Shown one piece after another: positions 15,994 to 25,162 of a stretch of DNA of 39,998 nt. The stretch comes from Magnetococcales bacterium (lineage in GTDB: Bacteria; Pseudomonadota; Magnetococcia; Magnetococcales; Magnetaquicoccaceae). The stretch spans positions 1-39,998 of the forward strand of contig JAANAU010000031.1 of assembly GCA_011089965.1 (NCBI GenBank), read 5' to 3'. The stretch's first letter is position 1. Each line of letters opens with the position of its first letter. The notes below the pieces were generated by a model. The model had not been told where the DNA came from, made no database searches, and saw nothing but the letters and a program-made list of their open reading frames with translations. A program made the translations under genes and the position numbers.

Positions 15994-17592
15994 ATGGATA
16001 CACTCGCATTTGATGTGATCGTGATCGGGGCCGGGCCTGCCGGTCTGGCAGCAGCCTGGCGTGTGAGTCAACGACTGCCCGGCATACGTATCGCGGTTGT
16101 GGAAAAAGCGGCCCGTATTGGTGCCCATCAACTCTCCGGAGGATTGGTCGATCCGGCAGATCTGGCCGATGTGGCCAAGATTCCCTCCGCCCCATTGGGT
16201 CAACCGGTCATCCGGGAATCGCTGCATCTGCTCACCAGACGTTCCGCCTGGCCGTTGCCTCAGCTTTGGCCCCATGCCGGATGCCGGATTCTGGCACTTG
16301 GTCCCTTTTGCCGTTGGTTGGCGCACCAGGCCGAACATCATGGTGTGGAACTCTACCCCGGTTTCGTTGCCGCCCATCTGGTCTGGGAGCAGAACCGTCT
16401 GATCGGCATCACCACCGGACCCTTGGGACAGGATCCCAGGGGCCGCCCAAAACCCGGTTTTCAACCCGGAATCACCCTGCACGCCCCGGTCACCATTCTG
16501 GCAGAGGGGTGTCGTGGTCATCTCACCCGCAACGCCAGCGAACGGTTGGGTTTGGATCACCATCGGCCACCGCAGACCTATGGTTTGGGTTTCAAAGAGT
16601 TGTGGGAAATCCCCCCGGGAAACGATACCCAGGGATCCATCCTGCATACTGTGGGATTTCCCTTGACCTCTCAAAGCCATGGAGGTGGTTTTGTGTATGG
16701 GGTGGCAGCAAACCGGTTGGCAGTGGGTTGGGTGGTGGGGTTGGACTATCGGGACAGCCGGTTGGATCCGTTTGTCTGTTTTCAGCAGTGGAAAGATCAC
16801 CCCTGGATCCGTTCACGTTTGACAAGAGGTCGTCCGTTGGCTTTTGGTGCCCGCACTCTGGTGGAGGGGGGATGGCAGTGCTTGCCTCGTTTGGTGTTTG
16901 ATGGGGGGATGATCATTGGCGATGGAGCGGGATTTCTGAATGCTGCCCGTTTGCAGGGGATTGGCAACGCCATTCGTTCCGGTCTGGCCGCAGCGGATGG
17001 GGTGGTGGAGGCCTTTGAGAACAACGATTTTTCCAGTCATGGTTTGCAGGGTTATCCGCAGCGTTTGACTCAGGCCGACTGGTTCAAGGAGTTGCATCGG
17101 GTACGCAACGTGCGTCCGGGTTTTCGCGTTGGACGGATGTTGGGGGGATTGAATGCGGCGTGGGAGAAGGGAACGCGCGGAAGTGTACCCTGGACCTGGC
17201 GTTGGCAGGTGGCGGATCGGGACCGTTTGGGTGCTTCTGATGGGTTGGAAAAGGTTTCCCTGTCCTCTGCGGCACCTTGGATCTTGGATCGTTCCCAGGC
17301 TTTGGCTTTGGCAGCCGTGCGTCAGCGGGTGGATCAACCGGTGCATTTGGTGTTGGAGGATCCGGATCGATTCTTGAGTGATGCGGCGTGTCGTTTGGGT
17401 CATCCGGAGACCCGTTTTTGTCCTGCCGGGGTGTTTGAGGTCAAGTGGCCTCCGGTGGTGACGGAGCCGGTTTACCGCATCCATGCATCCAATTGTCTGC
17501 ATTGCAAGTGTTGTGACATCAAGGAGCCGTTTGGCAATATTCGTTGGACTCCGCCCGAGGGAGGAGGTGGACCGGATTATGGTGCCATGTGA
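15994..17592 (+). CDS. Electron transfer flavoprotein-ubiquinone oxidoreductase
   Basis: The 532-aa enzyme passes electrons from ETF to the ubiquinone pool at the inner membrane. The N-terminus has the FAD Rossmann motif VIVIGAGPAGLAAA. The middle carries the membrane/quinone-binding part and a second FAD region (GMIIGDGAGFLNAARLQGIGNAIRSG). The C-terminal ferredoxin-like domain has NCLHCKCCDIKEP, with C501, C504 and C507 in the family CxxCxxC spacing. A fourth Cys comes from RFCPAG upstream, for one [4Fe-4S] cluster. It ends in the characteristic PPEGGGGP...M tail. The extra C506 is unusual but probably harmless. No etfAB genes are in the window. It ends 1 bp before the convergent TauE gene. 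Confidence 0.94.
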   Translation: MDTLAFDVIVIGAGPAGLAAAWRVSQRLPGIRIAVVEKAARIGAHQLSGGLVDPADLADVAKIPSAPLGQPVIRESLHLLTRRSAWPLPQLWPHAGCRILALGPFCRWLAHQAEHHGVELYPGFVAAHLVWEQNRLIGITTGPLGQDPRGRPKPGFQPGITLHAPVTILAEGCRGHLTRNASERLGLDHHRPPQTYGLGFKELWEIPPGNDTQGSILHTVGFPLTSQSHGGGFVYGVAANRLAVGWVVGLDYRDSRLDPFVCFQQWKDHPWIRSRLTRGRPLAFGARTLVEGGWQCLPRLVFDGGMIIGDGAGFLNAARLQGIGNAIRSGLAAADGVVEAFENNDFSSHGLQGYPQRLTQADWFKELHRVRNVRPGFRVGRMLGGLNAAWEKGTRGSVPWTWRWQVADRDRLGASDGLEKVSLSSAAPWILDRSQALALAAVRQRVDQPVHLVLEDPDRFLSDAACRLGHPETRFCPAGVFEVKWPPVVTEPVYRIHASNCLHCKCCDIKEPFGNIRWTPPEGGGGPDYGAM

Positions 17593-17593
17593 T

Positions 17594-18415
17594 TTATTTT
17601 AATAATAATTTAATTCCAACAATCAATAAAAAAAATCCGAAACCTTTTTTGAGTTTGGCTGGATCCATGGCATGGGCGAGACGAACGCCGAGGGGGGTGG
17701 TGAGCAGGGATCCGGTGGCAATGCCGAAAAAGGCGGTTGGGAGGACGAATCCGACGGCGTCGGGTGGCAGGGTGTTCACCTGCCAGCCGGCCTGGATGAA
17801 TCCGAGGGTTCCGGCCACAGCCAGTGGTATGCCGATGGCAGACGAAGTGCCTACGGCCCGGGTCATGGGCAGGCCGGACAGCAGGGTGAGGGCTGGGACC
17901 GACAGGGTGCCGCCGCCGATGCCGAACAGGGCGCTCAATCCACCGATGCCGATGCCGATGGTTGAGGTGAGCCATTTGGGCAGGGGTGTGGGGGTGGTGG
18001 TTGTTGGGGTGGAGGAGCGGATCATTTTCAGACCGACGTAGATTTCAAACAGGCCGAACAACAAGATCAGCAGGGATCCGGACATGAGGGTGGCCAGTTT
18101 GGATCCCAGCCAGGCCCCGAGCAGACAACCGGGCGTATAGTGTCCTGCTGTGTGCCATTGTACGGATTGGCGGCGGTGGTGGTTCCAGGTGGCGGAGAGG
18201 TTGGTGATGATGATGGTTGCCAGTGAGGTTCCCACAGCCAGTTGCATGATGATATCCGGATGGATCTCATTGAGGTGGAACAGCAGCAGCAGGACCGGGA
18301 CCACGATGATGCCGCCGCCCACTCCGAACATGCCGGCAATGATTCCTGCGATCAGGCCGCAGAGGAGTGATCCAAAAAACAGGGAGAGGGAGAGGGAGAG
18401 GGAGGGGAGAGCCAT
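17594..18415 (-). CDS. TauE/SafE-family anion permease (putative sulfite/sulfonate exporter)
   Basis: This 273-aa inner-membrane protein has about eight hydrophobic segments in two homologous halves. Each starts with the family pattern: GLIAGIIAGMFGVGGGIIVVPVLLL near the N-terminus and IGIGGLSALFGIGGGTLSVPALTLL in the second half. These Gly-rich re-entrant motifs define TauE/SafE (DUF81) permeases, which export sulfite, sulfoacetate or related anions; the substrate is not fixed. The start at 18415 is chosen because the frame beyond it enters repeat copy H. Codons 3-10 are built from a GAGAGG hexanucleotide repeat (SLSLSLSL). It converges on ETF-QO with 1 bp between stops. Confidence 0.9.
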   Translation of the reverse strand: MALPSLSLSLSLFFGSLLCGLIAGIIAGMFGVGGGIIVVPVLLLLFHLNEIHPDIIMQLAVGTSLATIIITNLSATWNHHRRQSVQWHTAGHYTPGCLLGAWLGSKLATLMSGSLLILLFGLFEIYVGLKMIRSSTPTTTTPTPLPKWLTSTIGIGIGGLSALFGIGGGTLSVPALTLLSGLPMTRAVGTSSAIGIPLAVAGTLGFIQAGWQVNTLPPDAVGFVLPTAFFGIATGSLLTTPLGVRLAHAMDPAKLKKGFGFFLLIVGIKLLLK

Positions 18416-18435
18416 GTGCAGGAGATTATTCAAAG

Positions 18436-18590
18436 GTCGTTTGGTGATTCCTGAGCCGAGTATGAATATCCAATTATTGAAAGAAAAGAGGGGGTCTGGG
18501 GGATTCATCCCCCAGGGTTTAATATTTTAATATTTTAATATTTAAAAGATTAAAGTCCAAGGGGGTTTCACCCCTGGACCCCTGATGATA
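18436..18590 (-). repeat. Modular intergenic repeat, copy H
   Basis: A minus-oriented copy with the extended module first (GTTTGGTGATTCCTGAGCCG, GAATATCCAATTATTGAAAG), then CTGGGGGATTCATCCCCCAG, TAATATTTTAATATT repeats, one degraded AGGGGGTTTCACCCCTGG hairpin and the end GGACCCCTGATGAT. It separates the TauE gene from the end of the TPR gene. Confidence 0.88.
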
Positions 18591-18614
18591 GAAAAGATTC
18601 TTCTCAAATTCAGG

Positions 18615-20795
18615 TCAGGCCGTACTCAAAATCATCTCCGGGACTGGCACGCAACGTTTGATCGCCTCTGCAAGGATCAATGGCAAAGGGATATGCTCAG
18701 CCTCCGGCAGACCCATAAGGTGCGGTCTGCTTTTTTCCTTGAGGAATTGCCAATACGGATCCTCTCTGGCCTGGGGGTGCTTCACCCATTGACACAACCG
18801 GTCATGAATGGCGGCATCTTCGTTTTTGACCCGGAAAAGGCGTACCAGATCGATCAGCTCGCGCTCGCGGGGGAATCGTTCTGCCAACATCTGCCACTCT
18901 TCCGAAGTGGTGCCGGAATCGGCAACGGCAAGCTGCACGGCCAAAGCACGGGGAAACTCTCTGGCCTGCTCCTGCAACCGCTGACGCCAACTGCTCCGGT
19001 GCAACGCACCCACCACCCAGGCAAAAAGGTCGTTTTCGTCCGCATCGATTTGCGCCCGGATCCACTGATCCGCTTGTTCCTGACTCGCGCCATCGTTGCG
19101 CCGGAACCACAAATCTGCCCGCGCTACGGCACCGATGGATTGCAAGACCCCGGTCAGCCCCCCCTCCTGCTGCAACGCCCGTTCCTGTTCCATCCATGCA
19201 GCATGATCATGGCCGCGCTCTTCAAAATAAAAATTCTTGTTTGTTTTTTCAAAATGGTTGATTGCTTCACGTTGCCCATTCGGCCCGGCATCTATCCAGC
19301 GCGTGAGTCTGTTTTCGTTTTGATTCTCACCGAATCGTCTCCGGTAAACCGCCACGATTCCTTTGGCCTCTGACCCGTTTCCCTCGGCAATCCATAGACA
19401 AGCCAGAACATACAATCCGACCTGATCCAGCCCCTCTTGATTGGAACGCAACAGCGCGATGGCTGCATCTCTGTTGTCGCAATGGAGCCACAAATGAGCG
19501 AGTTCAATTTTGGCGTGGTGATTATCTGGATGCCGTTTCACCCCCTCCTGCAACAAAAGCAGTGCTTCGTCCAGACGGCCCTGTTTCCGCAACAGCCGTG
19601 ACAACTGCACCCGCACGGTGGCATCCTCCGGCAAACGGCGCATTCCCTCCCAGTATACCCACTCTGCCAAATCAGGACGGTGCAGTTGATAGAGCGCACG
19701 TCCACGCAGATCCCAGGCATAGGGAAGGTTCGGTCTCCAGGACAAGGCTTTTCTGGCCCACTCCAGTGCTTTTCCCGGAGCCTGCTGCACAATGGTCGCA
19801 CCGAGATTGCAGGCCGAGCGTACCAGAAAATCTTCATCCCCGGTCTGGTCTGCATAGTCTTCCAGGATGACCAGCAGCCCCTGCATTTCCTGGAGCAATG
19901 CTTTTGAAATTTCTTTTTTTGCTTTTTTTTGGAGATCTTCGATAATTTCTGGGATATTTAGTGGCACCTTGCGGGATGGCGGTGTGCTTTGTTTCAGTCG
20001 GTTTCCCAGCCCTGGTTCACTCTCGATGAGCCATTGATAGTAGGGTGGGGGCGGTTCCTGCTTTGTCTTCTCTTCCTTTTGATACCGGGCCAGCAGTTCG
20101 CTCCAGCGTTCGCGCCAGGTCTGGGGCGGATGGGGGAAACGGGCCTTGATGACGCGCCATTGCCACAGGAAGCGTTCTTTCTCATGGGAGGTATCTGACA
20201 ATTCAACAGCCCAGCGGGCCAACCCTTGCAGGAGAAGCTGCATCCGGGTTTTGTCGTTGACAGAGTCGGGTTGATGCGCCAGGCCGTTCAGGGCGGCATC
20301 CAGCAGAAACTCCTGTTGCGGATCAACAGCCTCCTGGCACAGCCGCCACCAGAAAAACCGCCAGGCCTGTTGGTCACGGATCACCTGCACCCCGGCCAGA
20401 AGCAGGTGGCGGGGCAGGTTCCAGACCGGAGGGATGCAGAGTGGAGCGGCCCAGTGGTAGAGGTCGATCAGGTTGTTGGCCAGCCAATCAGAGCTTTCCG
20501 GCAACTCCAGACGCCAGGTGGTGGCCAATCCTTCGCTGTATTCCGCGATGAAGCGGTGGAGTCCGTAGCGCCGCCGTTGCTCCGGTCCCATGGCGCGTCG
20601 CTGTTGCAGCCAACCGGTCAATGCCTGGTCCAATCTGGCGCGTGCCTCTGGATCGGCATGGCCAAAGAGATTGGCCAGAGCATCGCTGGCGGCTGCACGC
20701 TCCAGTCCGGGCAGATAAGCAGTACCGCTCAACAACCGGTTGAGCGCCTGGTCCGGGGAGTTTTGAAAGCGTAGCAGCCATGGATGGGTTGTCAT
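18615..20795 (-). CDS. Large TPR-repeat protein of unknown function
   Basis: The 726-aa protein has no signal peptide or membrane helix. The N-terminal third is helical and Trp-rich without a recognised domain. A charged, Lys-rich linker lies at about residues 240-300 (EEKTKQEPPPPYYQ ... KKAKKEISKALLQE). At about 330-470 TPR-like helical hairpins appear (ALEWARKALSWRPNLPYAWDLRGRALYQLHRPDLAEW, GRLDEALLLLQEGVKRHPDNHHAKIELAHLWL). The rest is alpha-helical and may hold further degenerate repeats. AAGGTGA before ATG 20795 supports the start. It begins 12 bp after the 199-aa gene and is probably in its operon. A scaffold role is inferred from TPRs only. Confidence 0.75.
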   Translation of the reverse strand: MTTHPWLLRFQNSPDQALNRLLSGTAYLPGLERAAASDALANLFGHADPEARARLDQALTGWLQQRRAMGPEQRRRYGLHRFIAEYSEGLATTWRLELPESSDWLANNLIDLYHWAAPLCIPPVWNLPRHLLLAGVQVIRDQQAWRFFWWRLCQEAVDPQQEFLLDAALNGLAHQPDSVNDKTRMQLLLQGLARWAVELSDTSHEKERFLWQWRVIKARFPHPPQTWRERWSELLARYQKEEKTKQEPPPPYYQWLIESEPGLGNRLKQSTPPSRKVPLNIPEIIEDLQKKAKKEISKALLQEMQGLLVILEDYADQTGDEDFLVRSACNLGATIVQQAPGKALEWARKALSWRPNLPYAWDLRGRALYQLHRPDLAEWVYWEGMRRLPEDATVRVQLSRLLRKQGRLDEALLLLQEGVKRHPDNHHAKIELAHLWLHCDNRDAAIALLRSNQEGLDQVGLYVLACLWIAEGNGSEAKGIVAVYRRRFGENQNENRLTRWIDAGPNGQREAINHFEKTNKNFYFEERGHDHAAWMEQERALQQEGGLTGVLQSIGAVARADLWFRRNDGASQEQADQWIRAQIDADENDLFAWVVGALHRSSWRQRLQEQAREFPRALAVQLAVADSGTTSEEWQMLAERFPRERELIDLVRLFRVKNEDAAIHDRLCQWVKHPQAREDPYWQFLKEKSRPHLMGLPEAEHIPLPLILAEAIKRCVPVPEMILSTA

Positions 20796-20807
20796 GCGTG
20801 TTTCACC

Positions 20808-21407
20808 TTATGCCGTCTCGCATTGTCCGAAATCTGTCCGGCCTGTTTCGGCCTGCAATTGCAGGATGTGCATGGCGCGCAGATCCTGTATGGGTGTATC
20901 AGGAATCGCGCGGGTGAGTACGCCGACCCGATGGATATGTCTTGGCTGATAGTCGATGCGCAGATGCAGGATTTCACTGATCATCGAAAGATCGCGTCCG
21001 GCGGCATGGTTGGCCAGGTCAATGGTGCGTCCATACTCTGCCTCTTTTGGCGAAGGGCAAAAGATGGCTGTGCATTCATGGTCCAGCACGGTGGGCATGG
21101 TGATGGGATGGATGGCAGCCGGTACTGTTCTGGCGGCCTGCAACAGATCCTTGACCGTATAACGCATCAATACCACCGGGATCGGACGTCTTTCTTTTTC
21201 AGGATCCAGATGGCGCAGCCCCAACCGGTCACGCAACCGGTGCGGCCAATCCGGATGTTCCATATCATCCACCAACGCCCCCTCGAACCCGGCAAAACGG
21301 GGGCGTCCTGCATTGGGATTGGCATTCAAGCTGCGCGCCAATTTTTCCATGCATGCGCGATTTTCTGCTGGTGAAACAATTTTCTTCCGGCTTTTGGTTG
21401 ATGTCAA
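20808..21407 (-). CDS. Hypothetical protein, paired with the TPR protein
   Basis: This 199-aa soluble protein has no recognised family. Its core (about residues 70-185) reads like an alternating beta/alpha fold: RRPIPVVLMRYTVKDLLQAA, then MPTVLDHECTAIFCPSP, then DLSMISEILHLRIDYQPRHIHRVGVLTR and IQDLRAMHILQLQAETG. His and Cys residues (LDHECTAIFC) could bind metal, but no known motif is met. The open frame begins with TTG at 21407, 6 bp after the fmt stop. ATG at 21350 is an alternative, and neither has a strong ribosome binding site. It lies 12 bp before the TPR gene, suggesting one functional unit. Confidence 0.6.
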   Translation of the reverse strand: MTSTKSRKKIVSPAENRACMEKLARSLNANPNAGRPRFAGFEGALVDDMEHPDWPHRLRDRLGLRHLDPEKERRPIPVVLMRYTVKDLLQAARTVPAAIHPITMPTVLDHECTAIFCPSPKEAEYGRTIDLANHAAGRDLSMISEILHLRIDYQPRHIHRVGVLTRAIPDTPIQDLRAMHILQLQAETGRTDFGQCETA

Positions 21408-21413
21408 TTGGAA

Positions 21414-22382
21414 TCAGGTCTGTTTCGGGAATGATTGATCTGCTCTCCCCCACTGCCTGCCCGGGTTGATGGCGCGACCGCGCAGCCAATCGGTGGCCGT
21501 CATGCGTCGCTTGCCTGCGGGTTGGAGTTCGGTCACCAGAATGGAGCCTGAACCACAGGCGATCTCCACCCCATCGGCATGCAGGGCCAGAGTGGTTCCA
21601 GGTTGACCGGAGCCGGAGCGTGCCACGCCGCGCAGGATTTTCAACGGTTGTCCATCCAGCCAGGTGGTGGCTCCGGGCCAGGGGTTCAAGGCCAGAATCT
21701 GTCGTTGTATCTCCAGTGCCGGACGTTCAAAAAGGATCGCTTCATCCGCCCGTGTCAGTTTGGGCGCCAGGGTCACCCCCTCTTCCGGCTGGGGTGCTGG
21801 TCGGACACTCCCGGCCTGCACGCCAACCAAGGTGCGCATCAACAGATCGGCACCCAATGTCGCCAACGCATCGTGCAACTCCCCTCCGGTCATGGTGGAT
21901 CCAATGGGTATGGACTCCATGGCCAGCATTGGCCCGGTATCCAATCCCGGATCCATCTGCATGATGGTGATGCCGGTGTGGGTATCCCCAGCCAGGATGG
22001 CCCGCTGGATCGGCGCGGCACCGCGCCAGCGCGGCAGCAGCGAGGCATGCACATTGATGCATCCCAAACCGGGCAGATCCAGAATGGCGCGCGGCACAAT
22101 CTGTCCGTAGGCCGCCACCACGATCACATCCGGTTGCAATGCCTGACACTCTGCCACCACCTGGGGATCTTTCAGCCGCTGCGGTTGCCAGATCGGGATC
22201 TCATGATGCAAGGCCAGCTTTTTGACCGGAGAATGGGCCATGGTCAAACCGCGTCCCGTGGGTCGGTCAGGCTGGGTGAACACGCCGATCACCCGATCCG
22301 GACCGGTCAGCAATGCAGACAAAGAGACCGCAGCAAACTCCGGCGTGCCCATGAAGAGGATGCGCAATCCTGTGCCGGACAT
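21414..22382 (-). CDS. fmt: Methionyl-tRNA formyltransferase
   Basis: The 322-aa enzyme formylates Met-tRNAi before translation initiation. The N-terminal formyltransferase domain has LRILFMGTPEFAAVSLSAL. It also has the catalytic triad N110, H112 (CINVHASLLPRWRGAAPI) and D148 (DPGLDTGPML). The C-terminal OB-like tRNA-binding domain includes RQILALNPWPGATTWLDGQPLKI. Its length is normal. It follows def by 3 bp, the common def-fmt pairing in which deformylase and formyltransferase are co-expressed. ATG at 22382 is the clear start. Confidence 0.97.
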   Translation of the reverse strand: MSGTGLRILFMGTPEFAAVSLSALLTGPDRVIGVFTQPDRPTGRGLTMAHSPVKKLALHHEIPIWQPQRLKDPQVVAECQALQPDVIVVAAYGQIVPRAILDLPGLGCINVHASLLPRWRGAAPIQRAILAGDTHTGITIMQMDPGLDTGPMLAMESIPIGSTMTGGELHDALATLGADLLMRTLVGVQAGSVRPAPQPEEGVTLAPKLTRADEAILFERPALEIQRQILALNPWPGATTWLDGQPLKILRGVARSGSGQPGTTLALHADGVEIACGSGSILVTELQPAGKRRMTATDWLRGRAINPGRQWGRADQSFPKQT

Positions 22383-22385
22383 CGA

Positions 22386-22901
22386 TCATTCTCCATTCTG
22401 TTTTTTCTTTTTCAATTTTTGTAAAATGATGCCCCGTTTCAGGCGCGACAGATGGTCGATGAACAAAATACCATCCAGATGATCGATTTCGTGTTGAAAA
22501 CAGACAGCGGTCAGTTCGTCGGCGGCAAACGATATCTCTTTATTTTCGTAGTCCAGTCCTTTGATCTGAATGAGGGCAGCCCGTGTCACCTCAGCCGTAT
22601 GTTCCGGCACGGACAGACATCCCTCATTGTATATGAATTCCCCGTGTTTCTGGAGGATCTCCGGATTGGCCAGACAGATGGGATGGCGTTGACCGTCATT
22701 TTTGGAATACTCCACATCCACCACGATCACCCGTTGGTTGACGCCGATCTGGGGTGCGGCCAGACCAATGCCTTGAGCGTGATACATGGTCTCCATCATG
22801 TCGTCCATGAGGCGTCGCACCTCCGGGGTGACGGCAGGTACGGGCAGAGCTTTGCGTTTCAGGCGGGGATCCGGAGCGGTCAGAATGGGGTGTCGTGCCA
22901 T
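22386..22901 (-). CDS. def: Peptide deformylase
   Basis: The 171-aa metalloenzyme removes the N-formyl group from new proteins. All three class motifs are intact: GIGLAAPQ (44-51), EGCLS (93-97) with metal ligand C95, and HEIDH (137-141) with two His ligands and the catalytic Glu. The start at 22901 gives the usual MARHPIL N-terminus and has AAGGAA upstream. The open frame extends 14 codons further without family similarity. The C-terminus ends in a Lys-rich tail (KLKKKKQNGE). It lies between priA and fmt on the same strand. Confidence 0.97.
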   Translation of the reverse strand: MARHPILTAPDPRLKRKALPVPAVTPEVRRLMDDMMETMYHAQGIGLAAPQIGVNQRVIVVDVEYSKNDGQRHPICLANPEILQKHGEFIYNEGCLSVPEHTAEVTRAALIQIKGLDYENKEISFAADELTAVCFQHEIDHLDGILFIDHLSRLKRGIILQKLKKKKQNGE

Positions 22902-22944
22902 AGGTGTGTTCCTTGATGAATAACTGCTGAAAAAGTGCATCATA

Positions 22945-25152
22945 TCAAAGAAAGTGTTGCGGGTCTACATCGAGTTCGCAGCGGATCTTGCGACCAGCCA
23001 GTGCCGTCACCTGGGCCATGAAACCGGTCAGAGCCTGATGCAACCGTCCGCCCTCCCGCTCCTTGATCAGCAGTTGCCAGCGATAGCGGTTGCGCAACTG
23101 AAACAACGGGGCCGGAGCCGGTCCCAGCCACTCCACATCCGGATCCGCGGGCAAGAGCTGTTTGAGCGTTTGACAAAAAGAGGCACCGTCTGGTTGCATG
23201 GCAGACGAAAAACGCAACAAGGCCAAACGTCGCCATGGGGGATAACCGGCCTGCCGCCGTATGGCCAGCTCCTGCTCCACAAAGCCGTCACCCGTTCCCA
23301 AAGCCGCAGCAATGGCATAATGGTGCGGATCCAGGGTTTGAACAATGGCACTGCCGGTTTGATCTTCGCGTCCGGCACGTCCGATCACTTGAGTAATCAA
23401 TTGCCAGGTGCGTTCGGCAGCGCGGAAATCGGGTTGACACAGACCGGTTTCGGCCTGGATCACCCCGACCAGGGACAATCCAGGGAAATGGTGTCCTTTG
23501 GCCACCATCTGGGTGCCGATGAGGATATCCAGTTGGTGCTGACCAAAGGCCTCCAGGGTGGCGGATAACAGATCGCTGCGCGCGCTGACCGCATCCCGAT
23601 CCAGACGGGCCAGACGGGCCTGGGGGAAGAGGCGTCGGCACTCCTCTTCCAGCTTCTGGGTGCCGGGTCCGAAGGCATACAGGCTCAACTGACCACAGGC
23701 AGGACAGATATCCAGGGGGTCGCGGCTGAAATCGCAATAGTGACAGAGCAGACGGGAGCGGTTTTTGTGCAGGGTGAGGGTGACCGAACAGTGGGGACAC
23801 TGGATGGCCTGACCGCACCGGTAGCAGAGCAAAGAGGGGGCAAAGCCGCGCCGGTTGAGAAACAACAAGATCTGTCGTTGCTGCTCCAGGGTGGCGGTCA
23901 TGGCTGCGGCCAGGGGCGGGGAGATGAGTCCATCCCGTCCCAGGGCGCGTCGCAGTTCCGGCTGGGTGAGATTGATGGTGGCCACACGGGGAGGGTGGCC
24001 ACCACCCACCCGTTGGGTGAGTTGCAGATGGGTATATTTGCCCCGTGCCACATTGGCCAAAGACTCCAGCGACGGGGTGGCGCTGCCCAACAGCAGGACG
24101 GCAGCGCACGCTCTGGCCCGGACTGCGGCCATGTCTCGTGCCTGATAGGGGAGGCTCCCTTCCTGCTTGTAGGATGGGTCGTGCTCTTCATCCACGATCA
24201 CCAGCCCCAGTTCGGTAAACGGAGCAAACAGGGCGCTGCGCGCTCCAACGGCCACCCTGGCTTCGCCCCGATGGATCCGCCACCATTCAAACGGGCGTTG
24301 GGCGCGACTCAAACCCGAGTGCAGCAATGCCAGACGGGTGGAAAAACGGGCTTGCAGGCGGCTCACCATCTGCGAGGTCAAGGCGATCTCCGGCACCAGG
24401 AGCAATGCCTGGCGTCCCAAGGCCAATGCCTGTTCAATGGCGCGGATATAGACTTCGGTCTTGCCGCTGCCCGTCACCCCTTCCAACAGGAACGGGGCGT
24501 ACGTGTGTTGGGTCAGTGCCCGGTGCAGGTGGGTGACGCAGTGGTTCTGTTCAGCCGTGAGGATGGGTGGAGGGTGGGTATGGGTTGGTGTGGGTGGTGT
24601 GGGTGGTCTGCTATCGGTTGGCAGGGTTGCCCGCCAGGTGGTTTCCAGGCGGATCCAGCCCCGTTGACGCAGGGTGCGCATGCCGTTGGTCAACTCCCGG
24701 CTGCCGAACTCCCGTGCCAGGGTCTCTTCGGACAGTCCTCCCGGACGTGCCTGCAAACGGGCAGCCAGCGGCAGCAAAGAGGCCGGGAGTTCCGCGGATG
24801 GGTTGGCGGGTTCCCAGATGAGGCGTCGTTTGCGTTGAAAGGCGATCTCTCCCGGCAGTGCCGCAGCCACCACCACACCCAGAGGCACCAGATAGTACCG
24901 GGCCATCCAGGCCAACAGATGGATGAGATCCGCACCCAGCAGTGGACGATCCCCCAGGGTGGCGGCCACTTCCCGGATGCGTTCTTCCGGCCAGGCGGGT
25001 TGGTCGGTCACCTCCCAGACCACTCCGGTCCGGTGCGTGTTGCCAGCCGGAACCAAAACCACTGAGCCGGTTTCAATCGTCATCCCGTCCGGCAGCGCAT
25101 AGGTGAACAGGGTATTCCCGGGCATGGGGAGAACGACTTGGGCAAACCGCAT
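22945..25152 (-). CDS. priA: Primosomal protein N' (replication restart helicase)
   Basis: The 735-aa helicase reloads replication forks at stalled or repaired sites. An N-terminal DNA-binding region is followed by a Pro/Thr/His-rich linker (about 180-197). The superfamily 2 helicase core has Walker A GVTGSGKT (K231), Walker B/DEEH box IVDEEHDPSYKQ and motif III LLGSATPS. The zinc-binding insertion carries paired Cys motifs (CYRCGQAIQCPHC, CHYCDFSRDPLDICPACG) and is followed by motifs V and VI (GTQMVAKGHHFPG, QVIGRAGR). It starts 10 bp after the Rpn-like gene and leads the priA-def-fmt run. Confidence 0.97.
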   Translation of the reverse strand: MRFAQVVLPMPGNTLFTYALPDGMTIETGSVVLVPAGNTHRTGVVWEVTDQPAWPEERIREVAATLGDRPLLGADLIHLLAWMARYYLVPLGVVVAAALPGEIAFQRKRRLIWEPANPSAELPASLLPLAARLQARPGGLSEETLAREFGSRELTNGMRTLRQRGWIRLETTWRATLPTDSRPPTPPTPTHTHPPPILTAEQNHCVTHLHRALTQHTYAPFLLEGVTGSGKTEVYIRAIEQALALGRQALLLVPEIALTSQMVSRLQARFSTRLALLHSGLSRAQRPFEWWRIHRGEARVAVGARSALFAPFTELGLVIVDEEHDPSYKQEGSLPYQARDMAAVRARACAAVLLLGSATPSLESLANVARGKYTHLQLTQRVGGGHPPRVATINLTQPELRRALGRDGLISPPLAAAMTATLEQQRQILLFLNRRGFAPSLLCYRCGQAIQCPHCSVTLTLHKNRSRLLCHYCDFSRDPLDICPACGQLSLYAFGPGTQKLEEECRRLFPQARLARLDRDAVSARSDLLSATLEAFGQHQLDILIGTQMVAKGHHFPGLSLVGVIQAETGLCQPDFRAAERTWQLITQVIGRAGREDQTGSAIVQTLDPHHYAIAAALGTGDGFVEQELAIRRQAGYPPWRRLALLRFSSAMQPDGASFCQTLKQLLPADPDVEWLGPAPAPLFQLRNRYRWQLLIKEREGGRLHQALTGFMAQVTALAGRKIRCELDVDPQHFL

Positions 25153-25162
25153 GGCTCAACCG

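Noticed and set aside
23740-25065. A 441-codon plus-strand open frame
   Set aside because: It lies antisense to priA, which has complete helicase and zinc motifs.
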